Shown: positions 1 to 6,438 of the stretch, one piece after another
Numbering within the stretch: the stretch's first letter is position 1
Layout: every line of letters starts with the position of its first letter
Source of the DNA: an uncultured Lachnospiraceae bacterium
GTDB lineage: Bacteria > Bacillota > Clostridia > Lachnospirales > Lachnospiraceae
Assembly (NCBI GenBank): GCA_910586405.1
Contig: CAJUII010000091.1
Location: forward strand, 1 to 12,965
Direction of reading: 5' to 3'
Length of the DNA stretch: 12,965 nucleotides
Made by a program: the position numbers and the translations under genes
Notes under the pieces: generated by a model
Databases searched by the model: none
Seen by the model: the letters and a program-made list of their open reading frames with translations, nothing else
What the model was told of the DNA's origin: nothing

Positions 1-1282
1 TTTCCACTGCATTCTCAACGGCAAAATCCAATGCCTTCTTTATGCAAAGATCTTCTCGAATCGCCTTCTCCTCAAAAGAACTGAGCATCTCTGTGAGCTT
101 ATCCAATTCCATATGATACGCCTCTGCCATTCTCTTGATCTCATCTGTGTACTCTTCCTCACTCACCTCAAAGTTTTCAGCCTTTGCCACAGCCTCAAGA
201 ACAAGTCTTGACTTGATCCGCTGCTCTGCCTGAGGCTTTAACTGTTCGAGAAATGCCTCCTTCGTGAGTCCTGTAAACTGGAAATACTGATTGATCGAGA
301 TTCCCTGCATCTGGATTCTCTTTGCAAAATCATCTGCCATCTGGCGCTGCTGTGTCGAGAGCATCGCCTCTGGAATCTCCATCTGCGCATCCTCAATGAT
401 CGCATCGACTACCTTCTCTTCTTTGGCATTCTTTGCCTCTTCTTCCTTCTTCTGTGTGAGATTCTTCTTCACATCTTCTCTGTACTCAGCCAGTGTTTCA
501 AACTCCGATACCTCACTAGCAAACTCGTCATCAAGCTCAGGCAGCTGCTTCTCCTTGATCTCCCTGATCACACACTTAAACACGGCTGGTTTTCCTGCAA
601 GGCTTTCCTCCTGGTAATCCTCTGGAAACGTCACATTCACTTCCACCTCTTTGTCAATCTCAGCGCCAATCAACTGCTCCTCAAATCCAGGAATAAATGT
701 ATTTGAACCAATAGTCAATGGATAATTCTCACCTTTTCCACCCTCAAATGAAGCACCATCCACAAAGCCCTCAAAATCGAGCATGGTCATATCACCATCT
801 TGAACAGCCCTGTCCTCTACAGAGATTGTCCTTGCATTGTTCTCCCGCTCTCTATCAATAGCTTCGTCGATCTCCTCATCTGTAACAGTAATGTCTTCCT
901 TCTCAATCTCAATTCCCTTGTACTTTCCAAGAGTCACCTCTGGCTTTAAAGCAACCTCAGCCGTAAATATAAAAGGCTTTCCAGACTCTGCCTGAACGAT
1001 GTCAATCGTTGGCTGTGACACGATCTCTTCGGTGCATTCATCAACGGCATCTGCATATGCTGAGGGAATGACAATATTCGCTGCATCCTCAAAGAAAATT
1101 TCTTTACCATACATCTGCTCTATCATCTTGCGCGGCACTTTGCCCTTGCGAAATCCTGGAATACTAAGCTTGCTCTTGTTTTTCTGATATGCTTTCTCGA
1201 TCGCCTTCTCAAAATCCTCTGCTGACGCTTCTATTGTAAGCTTAGCCATATTTCCTTCCAACTTTTCTACCTGTAAACTCAT
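1..1282 (-). CDS. tig: Trigger factor, ribosome-associated chaperone / peptidyl-prolyl isomerase (3' end cut by window edge)
   Basis: Trigger factor binds the ribosome near the polypeptide exit tunnel and shields and isomerises nascent chains. My translation of the minus strand from the ATG at 1282 stays open to the window edge (427 residues), so only a few C-terminal residues are missing relative to the usual length of about 430. The ribosome-docking signature GFRKGK lies at residues 43-48, the same place as in the E. coli protein. An FKBP-like PPIase domain runs from about residue 150 to 245 (it includes DGD, LDFEGFVDG and IPGFEEQLIG), followed by the long helical chaperone domain. The start is supported by GAGGAGG about 11 bases upstream; an in-frame ATG 11 codons later would remove part of the ribosome-binding domain. 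The gene is monocistronic as far as can be seen, with a possible promoter and operator at 1363-1395. Family assignment is secure. Confidence 0.97.
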   Translation of the reverse strand, partial: MSLQVEKLEGNMAKLTIEASAEDFEKAIEKAYQKNKSKLSIPGFRKGKVPRKMIEQMYGKEIFFEDAANIVIPSAYADAVDECTEEIVSQPTIDIVQAESGKPFIFTAEVALKPEVTLGKYKGIEIEKEDITVTDEEIDEAIDRERENNARTISVEDRAVQDGDMTMLDFEGFVDGASFEGGKGENYPLTIGSNTFIPGFEEQLIGAEIDKEVEVNVTFPEDYQEESLAGKPAVFKCVIREIKEKQLPELDDEFASEVSEFETLAEYREDVKKNLTQKKEEEAKNAKEEKVVDAIIEDAQMEIPEAMLSTQQRQMADDFAKRIQMQGISINQYFQFTGLTKEAFLEQLKPQAEQRIKSRLVLEAVAKAENFEVSEEEYTDEIKRMAEAYHMELDKLTEMLSSFEEKAIREDLCIKKALDFAVENAVE

Positions 1283-1362
1283 TTGTCCTATTTCCTCCTC
1301 GACTATCATGCAATTATACCTGCAATGAATATATTTTCGCACTCAATTTATCTACTGTCATT

Positions 1363-1375
1363 TGTAACAGTTACA
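1363..1375. promoter_or_regulatory. 13-base palindrome in the tig leader (possible operator)
   Basis: TGTAAC-A-GTTACA is a perfect palindrome with one central base. It lies just downstream of the extended -10 element, so it would cover roughly the first 5-17 transcribed bases, a typical place for a repressor to block transcription. I do not recognise the regulator. It could also be chance in AT-rich DNA. Confidence 0.35.
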
Positions 1376-1386
1376 GTCATTTTACA

Positions 1387-1395
1387 ATTATAGCA
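1387..1395 (-). promoter_or_regulatory. Extended -10 promoter candidate for tig
   Basis: Read on the minus strand, this is TGCTATAAT, a perfect extended -10 element (TG-n-TATAAT). The matching -35 position is only T-rich, so the TG extension would have to compensate. A second TATAAT lies closer to the gene (1313-1318, minus strand), also without a good -35. The upstream one is preferred because of its TG extension; neither is proven. Confidence 0.5.
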
Positions 1396-1438
1396 TAGGC
1401 TTTCGAAAAATAAAAGAAGAATTTTTAAAAACTGTAAA

Positions 1439-1472
1439 AAAACGGGATGTAGTGTCAACTACATCCCGTTTT
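1439..1472 (-). terminator. Rho-independent terminator downstream of the SASP gene
   Basis: The arms AACGGGATGTAG (1441-1452) and CTACATCCCGTT (1459-1470) pair perfectly around a 6-base loop, and two further A-T pairs extend the stem. On the minus strand the stem is followed by an uninterrupted run of seven T, the classic intrinsic terminator form. It separates the spore-protein gene from tig. Little T-tract follows on the plus strand. Confidence 0.9.
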
Positions 1473-1488
1473 GTGTTCTGACCGCGTC

Positions 1489-1695
1489 TTATTTGTTTAA
1501 AGACTCCTCATAGCTCTTTACCATTCTTCTGACCATCTCGCCGCCAATGCTTCCTGCCTCGCGGGATGTGAGATCACCGTTGTAACCTTCCTTTAAGTTC
1601 ACGCCAAGCTCTGACGCTACCTCTGTCTTAAAACGATCCAATGCTGCCTTTGCCTCTGGAACTTCTACTCTGTTTGATCTGCTCTGTGATGACAT
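1489..1695 (-). CDS. Alpha/beta-type small acid-soluble spore protein (SASP)
   Basis: SASPs of this family coat and protect DNA in dormant spores and are degraded at germination by the GPR protease to supply amino acids. The 68-residue product has the family's usual length and both conserved blocks. The GPR recognition region KTEVASELG is at residues 23-31, with the expected cut between E25 and V26. The C-terminal DNA-binding block includes GYNGDLTSREAG and GGEMVRRMV. The start is fixed by AACGGAGGT eight bases upstream of the ATG. A perfect terminator follows. Family knowledge predicts forespore-specific sigma-G transcription, but I could not find a convincing sigma-G promoter in 1696-1886. 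Its presence indicates an organism able to sporulate. I cannot tell which paralogue it is. Confidence 0.97.
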   Translation of the reverse strand: MSSQSRSNRVEVPEAKAALDRFKTEVASELGVNLKEGYNGDLTSREAGSIGGEMVRRMVKSYEESLNK

Positions 1696-1748
1696 AATTT
1701 TTTACCTCCGTTAATCATTTTTTGTTTCTATTTCATAATCTATTTTCA

Positions 1749-1821
1749 AAGACAAGCTTGTTCGCCGAGTGCCTGTGATATAACACTTCTGGCTGATTAA
1801 ATGTTTCTTGCCGCTTGTCTT
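1749..1821. repeat. Inverted repeat with nested symmetry between the HD-GYP gene and the SASP gene
   Basis: AAGACAAGC (1749-1757) and GCTTGTCTT (1813-1821) are perfect 9-base inverted arms enclosing 55 bases. Inside lie AGTG/CACT arms and the near-palindrome GTGATATAACAC. The left arm also forms the 10-base palindrome ACAAGCTTGT (1752-1761). The rest of the 1696-1886 gap holds no gene. It may be a folded 3' UTR of the signalling operon, a SASP-leader element, or chance. Confidence 0.35.
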
Positions 1822-1886
1822 AATCCTAGTATTAACGGAGTCAAAAGTTTTATGAATGGTATATTTTTACTAAACTGTCATTTTTA

Positions 1887-2981
1887 TCAATCCATATGAA
1901 TCCCTTTAAAATTGCGGTAAATACGCATAAATACACGGATGATATCCGGGTCGAATATCGTTCCTGAGTTCTCCTGCATATACGCGAGCGTATGCTCTAG
2001 CGGAATTGGTTTCTTGTATCGCCGCTCGCTGACCATCGCATCAAACACATCCACAACCTTCACGATGCGCGCAGCCAGCGGGATTTCATTTCCTTTTAAA
2101 CCTTTTGGATATCCAGAACCATCCCAGCACTCATGATGATACCAAGCAATGTCAATCGCCATCTGGATAAAATCATTTTTTTCAACACCATCGTAAATGT
2201 CATTGAGTGTCTTGGCGCCAAGTTCAGCATGGGTGTACATGATCTCGCGCTCCTTCTCGTCGAGCGGCGCATTCTTGAGAAGGATTCGATCGGGAATCAT
2301 GAGTTTTCCGATATCATGAAGCCCTGCACTGGACTCGATCGTATCGATAAAATCATCTGATACCTCATCCTCAAACTTCGGCGAAAGCTGCATTCCCTCT
2401 GCGAGAATCCGGCTGTTGTACAGTATATTTTTGTAATGCGACCCAGACACATTCTCCCTGCTCTCGACAAGTCTTGCGAGCGCTGTCATGATGTTTTTCT
2501 GCTCCAATCGCAGCTTTTCCATCTGACGAGCCACCACCAGATTAAGCTGCTTGTTATTTTCCTCAAGATCCCGCTGCATTGTATAAATTTTGAGATGTGT
2601 CGATATGCGCATCTCCACTTCTGTTTTCTCAAATGGCTTTGGTATGTAATCCACTGCACCAAGCTCAAATCCCTTGCTGAGATCCGATGCGGTATCCATC
2701 GCCGAGATAAAGATCACTGGTATATCCTTTGTGTAAGGATCATTTTTTAACATAGAGCAAAATGTAAACCCGTCAATCTCAGGCATTGAAATATCAGACA
2801 AAATGACCTTCGGCAGCGCTTGGCTGTTCTCGATAATTTGCAGCGCTTCCTTAACACTCTGCGCAAGCAGTGCCTGATATCCCATATTTTTGATAATTTC
2901 TTCCAGAATAATGAGATTTACCTCAACATCATCTACGACAAGAATACTGATGTCATTATTAGTTTGTGATGTTCTATTCAT
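1887..2981 (-). CDS. Response regulator with HD-GYP domain (predicted c-di-GMP phosphodiesterase)
   Basis: A two-domain output protein of 364 residues. The N-terminal receiver (about 10-128) keeps every landmark: acidic pair D17/D18, phospho-acceptor D63 (in DISMP), S93 and K115 (in PKPF). A coiled linker (about 130-165) leads to an HD-GYP domain with HDIGK at 222-226, H251, HHE at 282-284 and the GYP motif in DGSGYPKG (287-294). HD-GYP proteins bind metals and hydrolyse cyclic di-GMP, so phosphorylation probably tunes c-di-GMP breakdown. Near the first conserved histidine (H182) the usual H-x-x-R pattern reads H-Y-K-N, a small deviation. It starts two bases after the kinase stop with GGAG eight bases upstream, so it is translationally coupled to that kinase and is its most likely phosphorylation target. 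It is the last gene of the six-gene operon. Domain calls are secure; substrate is inferred from family. Confidence 0.93.
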   Translation of the reverse strand: MNRTSQTNNDISILVVDDVEVNLIILEEIIKNMGYQALLAQSVKEALQIIENSQALPKVILSDISMPEIDGFTFCSMLKNDPYTKDIPVIFISAMDTASDLSKGFELGAVDYIPKPFEKTEVEMRISTHLKIYTMQRDLEENNKQLNLVVARQMEKLRLEQKNIMTALARLVESRENVSGSHYKNILYNSRILAEGMQLSPKFEDEVSDDFIDTIESSAGLHDIGKLMIPDRILLKNAPLDEKEREIMYTHAELGAKTLNDIYDGVEKNDFIQMAIDIAWYHHECWDGSGYPKGLKGNEIPLAARIVKVVDVFDAMVSERRYKKPIPLEHTLAYMQENSGTIFDPDIIRVFMRIYRNFKGIHMD

Positions 2982-2983
2982 AA

Positions 2984-4444
2984 TTATATCTCCAGCCCTT
3001 CAATCTCAAGCAACAGTTGTTCCTTTACCTTCTGCGCATAATCCCGCGCCTTATCGCAGTCCGCCTTTCTGATCGACATCTCCATGCGAAATGTCAGGCG
3101 CTGCAAATCTTTTGATCCGCCGCTGAGCAGCTGTTTTAGCATCGTGGCAAAGCTCTCCGCCTTCTGCCAGTTCTCCATATCCATACTGATATTGAGTTTT
3201 TCAAAATATTTTTTCAGCTCTCTGACATTGATCTCACTGCCAAGCTCGTACATCAAATCCTGCTCGCCCGCAATTCGATTCAAATTGTTCGAATACTTCC
3301 ACTTTCTAATAGAAGGCTCCTGCTCTACAACATCCTGTGTCTGTTCCTGCCGCAAACGTACCGTGAAGGAAAAAGTCGATCCCTTCCCCTTCTCGCCCTC
3401 TGCCCAGACCTTGCCATGCATCATGTTGACAAGCTCTTTGGTGATAGAAAGTCCAAGCCCTGTCCCGCCAAACTTTCTGGTGATCGAAGCATCTGCCTGT
3501 GTAAAGCTCTTAAACAATTTATCCTTATCCTCGGGGGAGAGCCCGATTCCAGTGTCAACCACCATAAAAAACAGCTCAACCTCATCATTGATTCTCGTAT
3601 TTAAAGATACCTCGATCCCAACATAGCCCTGTTCCGTAAATTTGACTGCGTTGGACACCAGATTGTTCAAAATCTGTGTCAGCCGCAGCTCATCACCAAT
3701 CACCTTGTCAGGAATCTCCGGTGCGATATTGAGTGTGAACCGAAGCCCCTTTCTCATCGTCAGCATATTGAACATTTTTTCCATTTTTGACATCAGGTCG
3801 TAAAACGAAAACGGTTTTTCATCCAATTGGAATTTTCCTGCTTCTAATTTAGAGAAGTCCAGAATATTATTGATGATTCCCTCCATCGTCGAGCAGCAAT
3901 CCAAAATCATCTTTAAATAGTTTGTCCGCTGAAAATCCTGCTCCTGCTCCATCAAGATCTCTGCGTGTCCCTTAATTCCATTGACTGGCGTGCGCAATTC
4001 ATGTGTCACATTCGCCACGAAGGCGTCTCTTGCCTTCATGGACTCCTGCATCTGTATCGTCGTCTCCTCTACTTTTCGGATACTTTCCTTGTAGCGTGTC
4101 ATATCAACGGCCGTACAGACAAGCACTTCCTCACCATCAAATTCCTTTGAGACCACTTTCAGTTCCACCGGAAAACAAGTTTTGTTCTTTCGATACAATA
4201 CGGTCTCTATAACTTCTAAATTTTTGTAGTCATCGATAAGTTCAATATGATTCTCCACGACAACAAACACGTTTTGAAACAGTTCTCCGATAAATACACC
4301 AATAAGCTCACTTGCATTGTAGCCTGTGAGCTCTGTAAGCTGGTCATTACAATAATCAACACACCCTTGTGTATCGCACTGAATAATACATTCCTGACTG
4401 TGATTCAAAATAAAATAAAAAAATTCTTCACGATTTTTTGTCAT
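2984..4444 (-). CDS. Soluble PAS sensor histidine kinase with degenerate Hpt-like C-terminus
   Basis: A 486-residue kinase without signal peptide or membrane segment, hence a cytoplasmic sensor. The order is a PAS domain (about 8-118, ligand or cofactor unknown), then HisKA with phospho-acceptor H148 in THELRTP, then an HATPase domain. The latter has the N box (NNLVSNAVKF, N265), the G1 box DTGIG (297-301), the F box (around F311-F314) and the G2 box GGTGLGL (326-332). After residue 365 a linker leads to a helical tail (about 405-480) whose spacing and hydrophobic pattern resemble an Hpt domain. The histidine expected in H-x-L-K is T434 (TMLK). No receiver is fused. The ATG directly abuts the cheW stop (TAAATG) and uses a ribosome site inside cheW. 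It is a HisKA-class kinase, not CheA: it has no P2, dimerisation or CheW-like domain. The partner is probably the next gene's receiver. Confidence 0.93.
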   Translation of the reverse strand: MTKNREEFFYFILNHSQECIIQCDTQGCVDYCNDQLTELTGYNASELIGVFIGELFQNVFVVVENHIELIDDYKNLEVIETVLYRKNKTCFPVELKVVSKEFDGEEVLVCTAVDMTRYKESIRKVEETTIQMQESMKARDAFVANVTHELRTPVNGIKGHAEILMEQEQDFQRTNYLKMILDCCSTMEGIINNILDFSKLEAGKFQLDEKPFSFYDLMSKMEKMFNMLTMRKGLRFTLNIAPEIPDKVIGDELRLTQILNNLVSNAVKFTEQGYVGIEVSLNTRINDEVELFFMVVDTGIGLSPEDKDKLFKSFTQADASITRKFGGTGLGLSITKELVNMMHGKVWAEGEKGKGSTFSFTVRLRQEQTQDVVEQEPSIRKWKYSNNLNRIAGEQDLMYELGSEINVRELKKYFEKLNISMDMENWQKAESFATMLKQLLSGGSKDLQRLTFRMEMSIRKADCDKARDYAQKVKEQLLLEIEGLEI

Positions 4445-4960
4445 TTATTCGTCCTCATCCTCCTCCTGCTTCTCTGCAAAATCAAGTGAATTGTCACTCA
4501 GAAGTTTAACAGGATCGAGCAAAAGCTTGACATTGTCCCCAATCTTTCCGATGCCGCGGATAAATTTTGCTTGCGCATTTGCCTTTGATACATTAGGCGG
4601 CGGCAAAATATCCTCCTCCTCTATGGAAACCACCTCAGAGATTGTCTCAACAATAAGACCTACCACAACATTCTGAACATCAATCACAATGATGCAGGTG
4701 CGGTCATTATATTCAAAAAGCTGCTTTCCAAACCGGTCCGCTACATCGATGACTGGTATGATCTTACCGCGCAGGTTAATCAGCCCCTTGATGAAATGTT
4801 CTACCTCTGGGATCGGCGCAATCTGCTGCATCTGTATGATTTCATTTACATACTTTAGCTCTATGCCAAACACATCGCTTCCTATGCAGAAGGTCATATA
4901 TTTCCCCTGCCGGATGTCCTCTTGCCCTAAAGCTTCAAGATCTTCTAATTTTTCTTCCAT
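4445..4960 (-). CDS. cheW: CheW, chemotaxis coupling protein
   Basis: CheW links chemoreceptors to the CheA kinase in the signalling array. The 171-residue product is close to family length. The conserved core is clear: YMTFCIGSDVFGIELKYV (21-38), the IKGLINLRG block with the functionally important arginine R64, IIPVIDV (67-73) and DRTCIIVID. Beyond the fold it has an extra N-terminal stretch of about 18 residues rich in Glu and an acidic C-terminal tail (about 164-171). The codons of this tail (GAG, GAT, GAC) create the ribosome site for the downstream kinase. The start is supported by AAGGGGG about 10 bases upstream. It follows the cheY-like gene by 22 bases. There is no CheA in the window for it to couple to. 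Confidence 0.95.
   Translation of the reverse strand: MEEKLEDLEALGQEDIRQGKYMTFCIGSDVFGIELKYVNEIIQMQQIAPIPEVEHFIKGLINLRGKIIPVIDVADRFGKQLFEYNDRTCIIVIDVQNVVVGLIVETISEVVSIEEEDILPPPNVSKANAQAKFIRGIGKIGDNVKLLLDPVKLLSDNSLDFAEKQEEDEDE
4452..4467 (-). promoter_or_regulatory. Ribosome binding site of the kinase gene, embedded in the 3' end of cheW
   Basis: The minus strand reads a run of GAGG/AGGAGG motifs here. The closest, GAGGA (4452-4456), is seven bases from the kinase ATG; the stronger AGGAGGAGG (4459-4467) lies 14 bases away. Both are made of Glu/Asp codons of the CheW tail. The cheW stop and kinase start are adjacent (TAAATG), which indicates translational coupling. Confidence 0.75.
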
Positions 4961-4982
4961 ACAAAACGTCCCCCTTTAAATC

Positions 4983-5372
4983 TTAAAATCCAAGCTTATC
5001 AAGTGTTCCCTTCAGCTTCTCCACGTCAATCGGTTTTGCGCAGTACACTGTACAGCCAAGCTCAAATGCCTTTTTTACATTTTTCTCCTCATTGAGCGCC
5101 GTTGTCATGATAACCTTTGCCTGATCCTCTGGGTCCACATTGTGCTCCCTCTCGATATCCCGAATATTCTTGAGCGCCTGATAGCCGTCCATAACAGGCA
5201 TCATCACATCCAAGCAGATCAAATCATAAGGATCTTCCTCCTCAAGCGCCATCATAAAGGCATCAATTGCCTCCATGCCATCAACCGTAACATCACACTC
5301 ACCATAAACCGACAAAAATTTTAAGATTGCCTTTCTGCTGGCAAAGTCGTCCTCTGCTATCAATATTCTCAT
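4983..5372 (-). CDS. Single-domain CheY-like response regulator
   Basis: A 129-residue stand-alone receiver with a complete set of phosphorylation residues: acidic pair D8/D9, phospho-acceptor D55 (in CLDVMMP), switch threonine T90 or T91, and K113 in AKP. It has no output domain, so it acts by protein contact or as a phosphate sink. In classical chemotaxis this is CheY, which binds the flagellar switch. Here it lies between cheB and cheW, but it could equally serve the neighbouring PAS kinase, and the sequence does not decide this. The start is fixed by AGGAGG six bases upstream. Gaps of 29 and 22 bases to its neighbours fit one transcript. I leave the gene symbol open because many such receivers are not flagellar CheY. 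Confidence 0.93.
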   Translation of the reverse strand: MRILIAEDDFASRKAILKFLSVYGECDVTVDGMEAIDAFMMALEEEDPYDLICLDVMMPVMDGYQALKNIRDIEREHNVDPEDQAKVIMTTALNEEKNVKKAFELGCTVYCAKPIDVEKLKGTLDKLGF

Positions 5373-5401
5373 AATTTGCCTCCTGTTTTATCTCCTTATT
5401 T

Positions 5402-6421
5402 TTACTGTCTTTTATCCAGTAAGTAATATATTTTTTGTGAAATCTGTTCCAACGGAACCTGCCAGCACACTGCCCCTATATCATATGCTACTTTGGGCAT
5501 ACCGTACACAATACACGTTTTCTCATCCTGTCCTATCGTACGTGCACCTGCATTTCTCATAGCCAGAAGCCCCTTGGCGCCATCACTGCCCATCCCTGTC
5601 ATCAGCACGCCGATTGCTTCCTTTCCTGCGACGCGTGCCACCGACTCAAAAAGTGCGTCAACCGACGGGCAATGCCCTGTCACCCTTGGTCCATACTTGC
5701 ACTCGACCTGATATCTGCCATTAATCTTCACGATGCGCATCTGCTTATCGCCCGGCGCCAACAGAATCTGCCCTTGCTTGACCACATCTCCTGATACCGC
5801 CTCCTTCACAGAGACCTCTCCTTCACCATCCAGCCTTTGCGCATACATTTTGGTAAAACCTTCCGGCATATGCTGTACCAGCACTACGCCTGGAATATCC
5901 TTTTTTAATCCTCTGACAACGGTGGCAATCGCCTCCGTCCCTCCAGTCGAAGCCCCCATTGCAATGATGGTTGTCGCTGCTGACGCGCTCCCACTTCCCA
6001 TTGTATTTGTAACTGGCAGCACCGGCTTTTTGCCCGCCGCGAACCATTCACCCCCCGCGATTTTCTTTAGCCGTCTACAGATATTATCATGCTCAAGCGA
6101 TTCCAAATCATTTCCGCAAATGATAAAATCCTTTGCGCCTGCCCGATAGGCGGCATCCTCATACTGTGACTCCGCCACGACAAGGGTCGCGATGCTTCTC
6201 TGCGGCATCAGCTTCTCTAAAAATACAATTCCTGGCATTCTTGGCAAATCATGACACAAGAGCATGACATCTGGATTACATTCGATAATTTTATCCCTTG
6301 CCATGTAAGCATTGTTCGCCTCTGCCACCACATCCAGCTCACTATCCGCGCTCAGTATCCCGCTGATACGCCTTCTAAGCTCAAGATTTGCTACAACCAG
6401 TAATATCTTTAATTTTCCCAT
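5402..6421 (-). CDS. cheB: CheB methylesterase with a degenerate receiver domain
   Basis: CheB removes methyl groups from (and deamidates) receptor glutamates during adaptation. The catalytic domain is intact. With numbering from the chosen start, the triad is S158 (GASTGGTEA), H184 (LVQHMPEGF) and D280 (TGMGSDGA), and the closing YGMPK region is present. The N-terminal receiver fold is recognisable (PDVMLL..LPRMPG; GAKDF), but the acidic pair is V10/A11, the phospho-acceptor aspartate is C56 and the conserved lysine is C102. Phosphorylation by the normal route is therefore impossible. An ATG at 6439 overlaps the cheR stop (TAATG), but I prefer the ATG at 6421. It has AGGGAG eight bases upstream, and the residue numbering then matches E. 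coli CheB D10/D11/D56. The upstream start would add six residues. Either way it is coupled to cheR. Confidence 0.92.
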   Translation of the reverse strand: MGKLKILLVVANLELRRRISGILSADSELDVVAEANNAYMARDKIIECNPDVMLLCHDLPRMPGIVFLEKLMPQRSIATLVVAESQYEDAAYRAGAKDFIICGNDLESLEHDNICRRLKKIAGGEWFAAGKKPVLPVTNTMGSGSASAATTIIAMGASTGGTEAIATVVRGLKKDIPGVVLVQHMPEGFTKMYAQRLDGEGEVSVKEAVSGDVVKQGQILLAPGDKQMRIVKINGRYQVECKYGPRVTGHCPSVDALFESVARVAGKEAIGVLMTGMGSDGAKGLLAMRNAGARTIGQDEKTCIVYGMPKVAYDIGAVCWQVPLEQISQKIYYLLDKRQ

Positions 6422-6438
6422 CCTCGTTTCTCCCTGCA

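Noticed and set aside
1696..1886. A sigma-G promoter for the SASP gene
   Set aside because: Family knowledge predicts one, but no pair of boxes with proper spacing was convincing, so none is annotated.
3084..3626. A 180-codon open frame on the plus strand antisense to the histidine kinase
   Set aside because: It is fully contained within a confidently identified kinase gene, has no ribosome site and its translation shows Ser/Phe/Leu-rich shadow composition without domains.
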